Positions 45,801 to 56,600 of a stretch of 64,000 nt of DNA are shown piece by piece. How positions within the stretch are numbered: the first letter of the stretch is position 1; every line of letters begins with the position of its first letter. Origin of the DNA: Homarus americanus (lineage: Eukaryota; Arthropoda; Malacostraca; Decapoda; Nephropidae); NCBI RefSeq assembly GCF_018991925.1, contig NW_024736071.1:13548652-13612651 (forward strand), read 5' to 3'. The notes beneath the pieces are model-generated. The model had not been told where the DNA came from. It saw nothing but the letters and a program-made list of their open reading frames with translations, and ran no database searches. A program made the translations under genes and the position numbers.

Positions 45801-48732
45801 GGAATTGTGTAGTAAAAAAAAACCACCCTAACCTCAATTATCAAATGCTGGTGGATAAAATGATGCTATTTGTAGGTATTATGTCCAACCAATTGGCCTT
45901 AAATCCAGACATCACAGTCAAGAGATTTCTTAGTCTTGGCAACTTTCTGTCATTTAGTACAAAACCAAAGGATTTTATCTTAATGATAACGAGTGTGAAC
46001 TGCACTTTGCACACCTCACAGGATATGACAAGCCTTAAAAATGTCAATACAGGTTGTAACTCTCTAGTCCGGCATTCTGTGGTCCGGAAACTCCAGTGGT
46101 CCGGAACGATTTTAGTTTGCCCAATAGGTAGATACGGTAAGCAGGTTTTTTTTACTTATCTGAATAATTATTATTATTATTATTATTATTATTATTTTTT
46201 TTTTTTATGGGAAATAGCCAACCCGGGCACAGGTCAAATGACCTACAACGGAGCCTGGGGGGCGAAAAAAAAGAACGGAAAGAAATTGAAAATATAGAAA
46301 AAAAAGGTTATACTGTATTAATCTACATCACGAAGATGCCGGAAAACCAGCTTTTTAAAGTGAGACAGATTGTAAGGGCATGGAAACACAGAAGAAGGCA
46401 AAGCATTCCACAGTTTGGCTGTGTGAGGAAAGAAGGAGGTACTATAACGGGCTATTCTCGTGTGACCGATATCAACAGAGAAATGGTGGGCACCGCGGGC
46501 AAGACGTGTGTTACAAGCCCACGGCCTTGCCGGCGGTACACAGGATGCCAAATCCACCAAACATTGCCCGTTGAAGTACCTGTAAAAGAGAGAGAGAGAG
46601 AGAGAGAGTGAGGCAACATTGCGGCGAAGAGAAAGGGAAGAAAGATTGTCAACTAAAGGAGGAGAGTTAATGAGACAAAATAATTTTGATTCCACCCTAT
46701 CCAACAGTTGGACAGAAGAAGAGCCACCCCAGATATGAGAGCAGTCCTCCAAGTTAGGACAAATGAATCTCTTATATACTTGAAGCAACTGCTCAGGAGT
46801 GAAGTAGCTACGGCAACTGTACAGCATTCCCAACTTTCGGGAGGCAGCTTTAGCTATGTTAAGGATGTGTGATTTCCATGACATATATTAGAGGAAATGG
46901 TGAGGCCTAGCATATCTATTTCAGAATTTGGCAGAATGATAGCATCCTGAAATGTAATTGGTGGGAGATCATCTAATTTAGAAAGTGTAATTGGTAAAGA
47001 CTGAGTTTTATTACTATTGAATTTAACCAAGTTTCTACCTCCCCATTCAGAGATACTGCACACATCCTCAATGATAGAAGTAATGATATCAGCTCAAGAA
47101 ACAGATCTAGTTTGAGAGTTAGGAGGAAGGGGAAAATGTGAAGAAGAATGAAGAGTAGAATCATCAGCGTAAAAATGGATAGAATTAGTTGTAGTGTGAA
47201 GTAAATGATTGATAAATAGAAGGAAGTGAGTAAGTGAAAGAAGAGAACCCTGTGGGACACCACTATTGGTAAAGAAAGAGCGAGAGATCGATCTCTCGAC
47301 AACAACTGCCATGGATCAGTTCTCAAGGAAGCTAGTGATTAGAAAACAAAGTGGGGGAGAGAAACTATAAGAGGGAAGTTTAGAAAGCAAAGACTTGTGC
47401 CATACCCTGTCAAATGCTTTGGAGATGTCGAGGGCCACTACGAAAGTTTCCCCATAATCCCTAAGAGAAGATGTTGTTTATGTCTCACAGAGGTCTGACC
47501 ACCCATCACGCTGTGCTCTTTACCTCTGTGTTGGCTTCTTAAGCGTCTACAGAGCATGTGCGGGGGGTGGTGTGGAAATTTCTTATTCTCTATAGCGATA
47601 GGAGAGTTATAATGGGCAAGTTTTTTTGTTTTAGCCAATGAACAATGCGTGGGTGCGTTGGGAGCGAAGATTTGATTTTTCAGTACCAGAATAACCAGAT
47701 ATGGCTGAACAGGTGGAAAGAGGTGTGCCGACATTGTGAGAGATTATTTTACGTCAATTGCAGTTTTATCAGAAAAATAGTTGATTGGCCGAATATTATA
47801 AAATAAGTTAAAACAACTTTAAACTATAAATTTCCGACAAACATTAGGGAATACTTTTTTTTTCTTTTCTCCCTAAGCAGGTATATTACTCAATATTTAG
47901 TGAGGTGTTGGCACCTACTAAATATACACCAATTTTATAGTTTATGGAGAAATTTTTTCAGGTAGCTGTTAAGGATGGACCACTCAACTCTAGTATTACC
48001 ACCATGAGACCGGTCCAACGAATTACCCAAAAGTACCCAAAAATATATTAAATCAGGGTAAAATCTTAACGAATATATGTTTTACATCAATAAAACCTGA
48101 TTGATAATGTTTTCATTGAAATGTAGTCAAAATAATGAAATAATAAACAGCGAGAAATGCTTAATTCCAAGGAGTCACCTATCCAAAATGGAGATATAAT
48201 TACCGATGTTTCTGTTACTTTGGGGTATTTAACATAGCCGTAGGATTTACTTTTCGTTAGGTTAGGTTAGGTTGGCGAAGTGCATCACGATGGATCCGAG
48301 TTATCTCCCTTGTTCACGAACTCTTTGGAATTTAGCGTTCGCCAATACTGAAAGTTTTTCTGTTTATTATTTCATCTTACAAATTATTTTTACAAAATTA
48401 CACTAAAAATATTATTAAACATGTTTTGTGTATGTATAACAGATATTCGTTAAGATTTTACCCTTATTTGATATACTTTTGGGTAATTCGTGTCTCCCCC
48501 ATGAGACCATTGTTGTACGAACCAGTTTGTGAAATTCTTGGAAGTGCCTTGTGTTTAGTCTGGATTTGTTTCTTTTCTTCTCGATTATGTCCTCATATTG
48601 GCTCTTGTCATCGTAATCAACGACTTCAGTCGGAAGGTCTGTTGTGGTCTGCTGAGACCAGACACATCGGTGTGTTGAAGGCCTTCGACTCCCTTTCCTA
48701 AAACCTGTTTGTAATACACGATATAAAGTCAT
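36614..48732 (-). CDS. GADD45GIP1: GADD45GIP1/CRIF1 (mitoribosomal protein mL64), four exons
   Basis: Four minus-strand exons (48732-48523, 44565-44333, 40505-40406, 36853-36614) join without a phase error into 260 residues. The family member is a large-subunit protein of the mitochondrial ribosome that helps insert newly made respiratory proteins; the human protein is also reported in the nucleus. Family landmarks seen: the N-terminal EKKRNKSRLN block, LHGAASGINPAKLWPS (matching GAASG...LWPS in the human protein), a long charged coiled coil (KLEGWKKEVRQRIEKQEKEA), and ERLIEEVRQILGYRIDPRDERF followed by a Lys-rich tail. The first 35 or so residues are rich in Arg, Thr and Ser and poor in acids, as expected of a mitochondrial presequence. 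A TGA two codons upstream supports the start. Length is a little above human (222). Confidence 0.93.
37112..37519. mobile_element. Tigger-like MITE, family 6
   Basis: TA-flanked, 408 bp, ends CAGGTACACCACCGATTTTC and, from the right, CAGGTACACCACTGATTATC. The interior contains a half of the family 2 palindromic unit (TTACAAGGATTCCAGCAATG near 37315) and a C-rich stretch. Intron 3 of GADD45GIP1. Confidence 0.8.
38034..38606 (+). mobile_element. MITE with mismatched ends (chimera)
   Basis: TA-flanked. The left end CAGTCGGCCCTTAACATACG belongs to a family also seen at 53519. The right half (from about 38270, with the pyrimidine-rich CAT-repeat block) and right end GTTCGTTAACTGAGGGGTC are family 1. 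The two ends are therefore not each other's inverted repeat over their full length. Confidence 0.75.
38999..39737 (+). mobile_element. Tigger-like MITE, family 2 variant (copy c)
   Basis: TA-flanked, left end CAGTTGAGTCTGGATTTACG, right end mirrored as CAGTGGGGTCTGCATTTACG. It holds one palindromic unit of the kind found three times in copies a and b. Intron 3 of GADD45GIP1. Confidence 0.8.
39986..40299. mobile_element. Short Tigger-like MITE, family 7
   Basis: TA-flanked, 314 bp, ends CAGGTGCTCCTCTACTTACG and, from the right, CAGGTGCTCCTCTACTTAAC. Located about 100 bp downstream of exon 3 of GADD45GIP1 in transcript sense (intron 3). Confidence 0.82.
40406..40505 (-). CDS. GADD45GIP1: GADD45GIP1 exon 3
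   Basis: A 100-base exon after ATGTTGCAG, ending GCTAAG|GTGGGT. It encodes QEDLVHKVAKLEGWKKEV and the following charged coiled-coil segment. It completes the split Arg codon and ends in phase 0. Confidence 0.92.
40900..41325 (-). mobile_element. SINE with LINE-like tail (copy 4)
   Basis: Reads like copy 1: head at 41325 to about 41125, AT-rich middle, and tail at about 40970-40900 with the words AAGGCCTGGGGAGCG and CCCACCCGGGCACAGGTCA on the plus strand. Intron 2 of GADD45GIP1. Confidence 0.75.
41379..41861. mobile_element. Tigger-like MITE, family 4
   Basis: Ends CAGTGCAACCTCGAAAATTT and, from the right, CAGTGAAACCTCCAAAATTC; TA on both sides; 483 bp. Its right TA (41862-41863) is also the left TA of the next element. 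Confidence 0.82.
41864..43539 (+). mobile_element. Tigger-like MITE, family 1 (copy f), containing copy g
   Basis: TA-flanked, begins CAGTGATCCCTCGGTTAACG and ends GAGGGACCACTG. It is interrupted at 42290-43143 by another family 1 member. The rest matches copies a and b, including TTTTTACAGTACAATTATTG, which is the uninterrupted version of the insertion site in those copies. Confidence 0.88.
42290..43143 (+). mobile_element. Family 1 MITE (copy g) nested in copy f
   Basis: Begins CAGTGACCCCTCGTTTAACG and ends GAGGGGCCACTG, with TA duplicated at both sides (TTTACAG-TA and TA-CAATTATTG). It belongs to a distinct subfamily shared with the elements at 38034-38606 and 62122-62909. Confidence 0.9.
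43719..43793. repeat. Small TIR-like remnant
   Basis: Contains CCCCTATAATTTG and the mirrored GAATTATAGGGG some 50 bp apart, ending GTTTTACTGTA. It looks like a very short or internally deleted TA-type MITE; its left end is not clear. Confidence 0.35.
44333..44565 (-). CDS. GADD45GIP1: GADD45GIP1 exon 2
   Basis: Bounded by TTATTTTTTGCAG and CAAAG|GTAAGG. It encodes SRQLTEDEEQAF through the diagnostic GAASG and LWPS motifs to MLKQ, leaving two bases that join exon 3 to make Arg. Confidence 0.93.
44690..45085 (-). pseudogene. LINE fragment, family B (minus strand)
   Basis: The minus-strand translation in pieces includes GRLRWFGYVERMDE and GRPRIMWGDVIRD, matching the C-terminal part of LINE family B at 13978-14100. 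Heavily degraded; intron 1 of GADD45GIP1. Confidence 0.6.
45086..46204. other. Intronic stretch with a doubtful 195-codon frame
   Basis: A plus-strand frame runs 45710-46297 but ends in poly-Tyr from an ATT array and overlaps repeats, so I do not call it a gene. A Tigger-like single end, CAGGTTGTAACTCTCTAGTC, begins near 46049 without a visible partner. An ATT array lies at about 46168-46196. Confidence 0.4.
46205..47466 (-). pseudogene. LINE fragment, family C, with SINE-like tail (minus strand)
   Basis: Minus-strand frames carry ALDISKAFDRVWH near 47430, NSGVPQGSLLS near 47260, FYADDSTLHSS near 47170, then KSHILNIAKAASRKLGMLYS near 46870 and, in one open frame of 188 residues to 46318, HIWGGSSSVQLLDRVESKL and TAKLWNALPSSVFP. 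It ends in the conserved tail (about 46265-46205: CCCCCCAGGCTCCGTTG, then GACCTGTGCCCGGGTTGGC) and an oligo-A/ATT run. 5'-truncated, with stops. It serves as the empty-site reference for the insertion at 15508. Confidence 0.8.
47467..47765. repeat. Dispersed repeat R (copy 3)
   Basis: Shares GTCTCACAGAGGTCTGACCA with 8400 (one base differs there) and TTCTTAAGCGTCTACAG, TATAGCGATAGGAG and TTTTAGCCAATGAACAATG with 51838-51955. Confidence 0.65.
48523..48732 (-). CDS. GADD45GIP1: GADD45GIP1 exon 1 (presequence)
   Basis: Seventy codons, from MTLYRVLQTGFRKGSRRPST to HFQEFHKL. The donor CTG|GTTCGT is weak but keeps phase 0; a second weak phase-0 site lies 15 bases later. The first was chosen because it keeps the spacing between the SRL block and the LYG block similar to what I recall of insect homologues. 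Confidence 0.82.
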
Positions 48733-48900
48733 CGTTCACTCTTTAAACGTGCCCTTTGCTCTTCCTTGCACTGACATCAGCTGTTACCAGGTGGTGGCCG
48801 TCGCTGTGCCTCAACCCGTCAGTCGCCTTGTTTGGAACTTTGGCTCGTCATTGTTTACAGGAGAACAGACCTAAAATAAATGTTGGTTACACTCCAAATT
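48733..48900 (-). promoter_or_regulatory. Probable 5' UTR and promoter region of GADD45GIP1
   Basis: Immediately upstream of the exon 1 ATG the sequence is less AT-rich than its surroundings and contains CpGs (about 48780-48855). No TATA box is evident. The in-frame TGA two codons before the ATG lies here. The call rests on position and composition only. Confidence 0.4.
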
Positions 48901-50283
48901 AATATGTTTATACAAAAATACATGTGTAAGTATAAATTACTTATACACCAATTATTTTTTAAAGTAATTAAGATAAATGCGGGCAATAAAGTTTTATTTG
49001 CAGAAACTTTAGGCTTGTAATGCTATATTCTATATATTTTAAGAAAATACTATATAATTTACGAATAGAATGAGCATCAGAAAAAAATATCATAAATAAA
49101 TATGTTTTATCATAAACTGACAAAAATTAATACGGGTATAAGTAGGATTACCTATACTAAAAAATCAGCCTGGCAGCTCTGAAGGGCATTGCAGTGTTAC
49201 CATATCTAGCAAAATTTTATGCTCTTAGCATAATTTGGTCCCAGATAGTGGCTGTCATAAATTCTAGCATAATGGCTCTCAGCATAATTCCCACATAATC
49301 CTGCTATGTTTGGGATAAATGTAGAATATTTCTTATCTGTAGACCCAAAATTCCAAGTTTCACTGTTCCACTGTAAGGGACATAGAAATTGAGAAGAAAA
49401 AAGACTGGCAGTGCATAGTAAAGCATATTATTGCCGAGTGTACAATGGAAACATAAGAGATACAGAGAAAAAATTGGAGTTGATAGGCATCTATCTATGT
49501 CTATCTATCTGAACGTCTGTCTGATTCTGATTTTTCTATTACAGAAAGAAATTATGGTGAAATAAAGCAAAAGAAAGGCAATGACTTGTGTTTATTTCTC
49601 TCGCTCTCTTTCATATCTACATGTATGCTTGTAGCCTGTAGGCTATACATTCAAATAATATATAGGTAGCCTATATATTTTTTTACTTGCTTTTGAGTTC
49701 TGATTATATACCTTCCCCAAAAATACTTCAAATATATTTTGTGTAAATATAATTACTCAAAGGCATCAGAGAAATGCATCAAAATGGAAATGACAAGTTA
49801 GCAAATAGTTAGCATAATTTATTTTTCCTTTTGGCTTAGTTTAGGATATGTTAGCACACTTTCAGAACAAGCTTAGCATATTCTCGCTCTGAGGACATGG
49901 TAACACTGGGGCCCTGTCGTCCACGTCACAACAAACGGAGTCGGCGACACAAGTGTTAAATACCGAATTGAAAAGGAGGTGATTACTTGCAATATATACA
50001 TGTAGGTTGGATAAGAAACCATAAAAAAGTATTTGAATGTTAACTTTATTTTACATATTGGACAGTTCATGAAAATATTTCTCTAGCAGGAGACTGACAG
50101 GCCATCAGTATTTCTTCTAACTTTTCAATATGATTTACCATGTAACTGCAGTGCAGGGTATGTCATTATTAGTATGGGTTATTGTTTAGTCTAGCAACCT
50201 TAACCCAACCTAATATAACAACAAGAAATGACAATTGCACAAACTGGGTAGGATTTTGAAGATTAGGCATACAGTATATTGGG
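48901..50283. other. Intergenic stretch, no gene seen
   Basis: AT-rich, without supported coding sequence on either strand. Confidence 0.4.
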
Positions 50284-50702
50284 TAAAAAAAATGTAATGG
50301 ATATTTTGCCATGACCGGTAAGTTCTTACTAACGCTATTTTACCGTGAGTGTGCTCTGATTGACTAATCGTTCATTACCGGCGAACAACATGAGAACTAT
50401 ATTTGACCATGTCTGTGGCGGCATTTGGTATTTATTTTGCCGTGAGTGGATCGTTGTGTAGCTGTTAACATTTCTATTAACCATATTTCTGTTGTGCAAT
50501 GAAGCTTGTCTTTATAAAAGAGGCTACATTTAGTGGAACCTAATAGAACCTGACCTAACCAACCAAAGAAACCTACCTAACGTTACCTAACTTCCTAGCC
50601 AAGGGACAGAAAGTACTTAGCCAATCAAAGCACACTCACGGTAAAATAGCATTGGTAGGTACTTAGCTAGTTGTGGCAAAATATCCACTTGGAAAAAAAA
50701 TA
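50284..50702. repeat. Fold-back element with about 88 bp arms
   Basis: The left arm (50284-50370) and the reverse complement of the right arm (50612-50702) share GGATATTTTGCCA, GCTATTTTACCGTGAGTGTG and TGATTG in order. The loop holds a CCTAACC/CCTACCT-rich tract and no gene. Confidence 0.7.
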
Positions 50703-51629
50703 TCAAACCTTTGGCAACCTAACCTAACATTAAATACGTCTTAATTTTACAAAAACTTGCCTTATTTAACCATTGAGGAGAATAAAATTAATCCATTTGT
50801 AACAGTTGTGTTGTAGCTGTCACGGTGACAAGATTTTTCAAGTGAAAAAGCGAGAAATTTTATATTTGGAAAGAATTTAATTTATTTTTATCTAAATTGG
50901 TATTATAATGAATTCCAGTTATTTTTCTACATTTTTCTACCTGTGCTTGCCTTCATGGTAAAACTAAATTAGAATACAACTGAAAATCCCCAAAAGTGCA
51001 AAATTTGGTAAAGATTTGTTTTAGGTCCAACACGGAAACCACTAACAAAAGTAATCCTGGAGCAGAGGGCTAACACCAGAAGGAGTTGTTCACTTTTGTT
51101 AATTTTTTCCATATGTTCTTTGGATGATAATAAGTAATAAAGTTATATGACAATGCTCAAAACCTAATGGAACCTGACCTTACCAACTAGAGAAACCTAC
51201 ATAACTTCCTAGCCGTCCCTGCCATTTTAAACAAAGTACTTATTTTGGTATCTGGTATCAATGAAAGCAAATTTGTTGAAGCATCTTGGTGTAATTTAGG
51301 TTTTTTTGGAGTGAGACTACATTTGGACTGAATGGGTCGGTTGTAAACAAACGAGCAGATGACAACAAGCACCGATAAGGGCATTTTTTTTTTCAGAATA
51401 TTTACGGTAAATAATTAATTTTTCTACTTCCAAAGCATGTAGACACATCATTTTACTGTCATATGATCCGTTTTCCACTGAGTTTTGCCCCCATGATTTG
51501 CTTTATCCTTCATACCCTGCTTACTACTGGTGACTTATGTTTGTAGATAGAGAAAACTAAAAAACAAAAAAAAATACTTATAATTAAAATAAAAAGTTGG
51601 GTGAATTGATAATTTTACACTGGTCTTTC
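50703..51629. other. Intergenic stretch, no gene seen
   Basis: Includes at about 51160-51290 a reverse-complement relative of 9545-9720. No coding support. Confidence 0.4.
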
Positions 51630-52075
51630 TTTCGCTGTTATTAATATGTATTTCGTAATATTTAGACACTAAGACATTTTTCTTCTATGATATTTCCACC
51701 GCAAATTAAGGATAACCGAGATATTAATTTTTCAAGATTATTACTTAAGCTCATTCACAAGTGTCGCCATGTCTTGTTTACATCTGGCGGAGGTGGGCTG
51801 ACACCTGCTCACGCGTCGCTCCATACCTCTGTTTGCTTCTTAAGCGTCTACAGCGCATGTGCCGGGGTTTTAAGTTGGAGTTTCTTATTGGCTATAGCGA
51901 TAGGAGTATTTTTATTGGGCAAGATTTTTTTTGTTTTAGCCAATGAACAATGAATGGGTGGGTCGGGAGGGGAGATTTGAATTTTTATTACCAGATGTGG
52001 CTGAACAGTTGGAAGAGCAGTGCCAACATTGTTAGAATGATTATTTTGCATCAACTGCAGTTACACCAGAAAAAT
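51630..52075. repeat. Dispersed repeat R (copy 4)
   Basis: The longest copy. It joins the part seen at 8225 and 10195 (GGATAACCGAGATATTAATT, GCGGAGGTGGGCTGACACC) to the part seen at 47467 (TTCTTAAGCGTCTACAG, TATAGCGATAGGAG, AGCCAATGAACAATG), which shows that all belong to one element. Confidence 0.68.
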
Positions 52076-52190
52076 GTTTAGGCAATTTTGTCTTTATTTT
52101 TTTAGAAAACACGGTGCATTACCAAATATAGGTCTTTGTCCAAAGTTTAATAATCAGTGTACACTGCGTGAAGAACAGCATATTTGGAGG

Positions 52191-52755
52191 TGTCACAATA
52201 GTTTTACAGATTAAGGTAAGATGTGGGGGCATGAACTGGTCCTTTAACCGTTGATTCTTGATGAGTTAATGGGGCTGGAACATGTAAAAGTATATTGGGT
52301 TTTAGTAGCGAAACCCAACTGTCCTTTCTGTATTTATTAGGAAAATATATTATGAGTGTTAAAATGAGGACGGAGGCTTTATTAAATAGCTCTTCTAAAA
52401 TACGTCCTGCTTGTGTGAGAGAGTGAGTAAGAGTGCTTGTAATACCCGTCGAGGGAGAACGGTAATGTACGTCCTCCCTTGAGGGAAGACGGAACCATCC
52501 ACGATGGCTCTCAATAACGTCTTCCTCTGTTAAGGATATCAAACTACTGCCGCAAGAGGTGGCCAGAGAGCCGGCTACTTAATGCCTTAGCTCGGCACTA
52601 AGTGACGCGACTTCCCGTGGGCACACCTTATCACGTGCTCTGAACATGCTACCTCATAGCTAGTGGAAAGTTACAGTGGGTGATAGAGTATATAGATCAA
52701 ATGTAATTAACCCATTCATATAAATACTTCTGCCTATAAGACAGGGGCTATTACA
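52191..52755 (+). mobile_element. Possible solo LTR
   Basis: Begins TGTCACAATAG and ends CTATTACA, LTR-like borders with a short inverted repeat. The GC-richer interior with short frames stands out from its surroundings. No target duplication is visible, so this is tentative. A 112-codon minus-strand frame (52542-52204) inside has no recognisable family. Confidence 0.3.
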
Positions 52756-52814
52756 TTCATAAAGAACGGGGTTAGGTTAGGTTTTGTTGGTTGGTTAGTA
52801 TTTGATTTATTCTA

Positions 52815-52985
52815 AAGAAAAAATTCAGTTTTCCATTATGATTGTTGGGTAGGGGGGTATCTAAAAAAAACCAAGTGATTTCCGGAGGAATTGGATACCA
52901 AATTCATTCAAAACTTGTCAAAAACCATAGGAAAAACCAATTTTTTATATAAAAATAAAGACCGGTGTGATACTGTAAATTGGCC
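52815..52985. repeat. Dispersed repeat P (copy 2)
   Basis: Partner of 10755-10915, sharing CCATTATGATTGTTGGGT and ATAAAAATAAAGACC then GTGTGATACT. A TTAGGTTAGG tract lies about 45 bp to the left. Confidence 0.6.
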
Positions 52986-53284
52986 AATAGTTGTTGTATT
53001 GTTTTTATTGCGTACTGTCAACCAAAGAACATCTGTGGAAAAAATGAATGAAATCGAACATCTCCTTCTGATGTTAGCCATTTGCTCCAATATTACTAAA
53101 ATAGGTTATCCCAGTGTATTTTGTGTTGTTTCAAATGAATCTGACGTTCACTTACCGGATATTCCCGAGAGGGGGATATTTTTCTTTGTTCGAAAAATGA
53201 TGTAATTGGCAATTTCTGGAACTTACGAGAATATTTTTCCGTGACCTAGAAAGTTTTGGGGATGAGGGTTTTTTTTCTGCTTTG

Positions 53285-53365
53285 AGAGAGTCGTCTCATT
53301 ACCCAGAAGCCTCTCATTCCTGAAAGTCCTCTGCACCAAATGTTTTGACTAATGGAGATCACTGT
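53285..53365. repeat. Solo end of MITE family 12
   Basis: The reverse complement reads CAGTGATCTCCATTAGTCAA and then GAATGAGAGGCTTCTGGGTA and GAGACGACTCTC, matching the left end of the MITE at 15508. No second end was found nearby. Confidence 0.6.
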
Positions 53366-53518
53366 ATACTGTACTCTGATGGTCAGGTGAGTATGGCTAA
53401 CCCAGGGAAACATTGAACATGACCTTTAAAATGGAATGTTGTCAAATTTATTAATCATTGGTTTAGATTTTTTCACTCATACTTTTTTATCATTTTTACT
53501 TCCAGAAAATAATAATTC

Positions 53519-53646
53519 AGTCGGCCCTTAACATACGCGGGGGTTAGGTAACAGAGATACCCGTGAATGTTAAAAATCCATGTACTTTTGCTGCCCCCCC
53601 CCTCCTCCCCCCCCTAAAAAACCCTGGCCCCCCATGTCCTTATTTA
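53519..53646 (+). mobile_element. Truncated MITE end
   Basis: The left end CAGTCGGCCCTTAACATACG matches the chimeric MITE at 38034. It stops where the family 3 element begins at a TA (53645-53646), so the latter probably inserted into it; the other half was not found. Confidence 0.55.
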
Positions 53647-56600
53647 CCGTATATACCTGTGTGTAGTTCAAGTTTTTAAGACCAAATTTTTTGGCAAAAA
53701 GTTGGGGGTCGACCTCTATACGGGTAATAGTTTTGTTAGGTTGAAAAACATTTACCAGTAACTACCAGTAAACAATGGAAACCACGCACCAACGCACCAC
53801 CCGCTGTGAGTGTCGGTACAGTTGCCAGGGCAGATCTCTTGCGTCATCATAGCAAGCCCAAAGTCGCCAAATGCATGGTATGGTATTCACAGAAGTATGT
53901 AAAACATAAAGTATTCATTTTTAAAAGTTTATTTATAGATACATAAATTTTTGTTAATTAAATTTGAATCATCAATCTTTGTTAATTAAATTTGAAACAA
54001 AAGAAAAATACGATACCTTATTTCTAAATATTTTCATTAAAATATTACATCACAAGTATATTTTACCTTAACTGTGCCTGAATGAATATATTCTCAGAAA
54101 TAAATATGGAAATGTAATATTTTTGCTGAAATGATGTAGGCATTACAGTGGAAAGTGGGATAAAATTGTGACGAAAACAATGACTTTCACTTTCTTTCGT
54201 CGTTCAAAAGATTTTACCGTAATCGCTTTTCGAATGGTTTTCAGTTAAAAAACTGTTGTATTACAATAATATTCTATCCTAATTGACTTGAATAAATACT
54301 ACGATACCATATTTCTGAATATTTTCATTAAAATCCATCAAAATCATTTTCCTTGTCATCATCTGCAGCACCAAACAGCTCCTCCCAGTCCTCTCCTTGA
54401 ACAGCATCGTCATAAGGATCAACACCATCATCAGCCACAGGATCATCAATATCTTCATCCACAATCACGCTCTCATTAGCCTCGTAATCCCACAACAAGT
54501 CGTCTTCTGTTCCATCAAGAGCATTCGAAATCCCACATTTCTTAAAAGATTTCACCACAATTTCTGGTCTGATTGCATCCCAGGCCTCTACAATCCATTC
54601 ACATAATGTTGCTAGTGATGGAGCGTGGATGTTGCCTCCCTTTGTGTATGTCTTATCGCCTTCTATCATCCAGTTGTTCCACTTCACTCTTACCGCATCT
54701 TTAAATGGTTTGTTTATGGAAACATCCAGTGGTTGGACAAGACTTGTTAATCCACCAGGAATCACAGCTGTATCAGTGTTTTCCTTCCTAATCCCAGCAG
54801 TAACACTGTCAACAAGTTGTGACCGAAACATATCCCACACAAGAAGACTTTTTTCTTTGCGCAGTCCCCTGGTCTAAAGTTCCAGACTTATTTAAGCCAT
54901 ATTTGTATGCCGCCTTCATCCATCCATCCTTTCTCGTGCACATGGATGATTATACCTTTTGGAAAATTTTGCTTTGGAATTGTTTTCCTTTTAAATATTA
55001 CCATAGACGTCAGCTTTGTGCCGTCAGCCATACATGATAGCACAACTGTGAATCTTGATTTTTCATGTCCAGTAGTTTTAATTAAAACTGTTATTTCACC
55101 AACTTTATTCACTGTTTGACTGATTGGCATATCAAAATTCATGGGCGTTTCATCCATGTTTCCAATACACGAAAGTCTATATGAATTCTTCTTCCGGTGT
55201 TTGATTATGAACCTATGAAATTCAATAACCTTGTCATCAAGTTCTTGTGGAAGACCCTGTGATATTTTCGTTTTCCGTCTCAGTACAAAATCATTTCTTT
55301 TCATAAATCTTGTGCACCAACCATGACTCGCCTTAAAATCTGTGATGCCTAATTTCCTTGCTAGTTTCAAGGTAAAGATTCGAATTGATCCTCGGGAAAC
55401 ACCATATCCATTCTGTCGGTTTTCACTGACATACTTTGCCACTTCAACTTCCAACTGTGGCCACTTGTTACACTTTCCTCTGTTAGCACATTTGTTTTTC
55501 GGCAAAAGCTTAAGTTGTGCAGAGAGCTTTTTCCAGTCTAACACTTTTTTCGGAAACCTTAAATTCCCTTGCTGCTGCACAGTTGTTAGTCTGTTCTGCA
55601 TATTCAATCACTCTCAGCTTGAACATTGCTGTGAACTTTCTTCTTGAATCCATGCTGAAGAGAATATGGGTCAAGCACGTCTACACTGTAACAAGACACA
55701 ATTTGAAATATACACGTGGGCTAATCGTGATGACATAATATGATGTGAGTCAGGTCATCTACACACAGTTGCCAGTTTCAAAATTTTCCTTTTAAAATTT
55801 TAAGTTACCGAGTATTTCTTTTCCCAAATCGTTTTACAATACTGTTGGTAAAACAGTATACTATTGTGCAAACACCACAGAAAAAAAAAATTAACAAATG
55901 GAGACACCAAAAATGTAAAAAAAAAAAAATGCTGTCTGACTTGCAACACTGTTGGTAGGGTCAGGTGGTTCTAACGGTACCTGCCAGGACCCGGTAATCA
56001 AATTTATAACAGTATCTAACCTCAATTACTGTAGTTTATCTGATGTAGGCAGTATGAAGTAAAAAATACCAGTTAAAGTGAGAAATTGGAAGAGAATAAA
56101 CAAGAAAGATGTTGGGCTATTTTTGGTAGGGCTGAGGGAGAGAGTACCAGCTGTTTGGTCTTTTTTGGCGGGAGAGTCACGCAAATATCCGTACTAGTAT
56201 TTGTTTGGTGTCTTCTGTATTTTTAAAAATGAATACTTGTAAATTAAAAGTACCGTAACATTGTATTATATACAAACTTGTCATATTTCTGGAAAATAAG
56301 AAGCAAGAAAATAAGAATATACCGGTAAACACAATTTCAACGTACGCTAAAATTAAAAGCTGCTTAAGAAGGGCCGATGCAAAAACAAAGCCTCCGCGAC
56401 CAGGGCTCTGCTGTATCAGCTAGACGGTACACGTGTTTTTCGAATCGTTTTCAGTTAAAAAACTGTTACATCACAAGTGAATTAGGATAGAATATTATTG
56501 TAATATAACAGTTTTTAACTGAAAACCATTCGAAAAGCGATTACGGTAACATCTTTTCAACGAAAGAAAGCGAAAGTCATTGTTTTTGTCACGATTTTAT

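Noticed and set aside
45710..46297. A 195-codon plus-strand frame
   Set aside because: It runs into poly-Tyr encoded by an ATT array and then into LINE tail sequence, has no recognisable domain, and its start resembles dispersed repeat sequence seen near 8150.
52891..53205. A 104-codon plus-strand frame
   Set aside because: It starts in dispersed repeat P and has no recognisable family; no splice or start context supports it.
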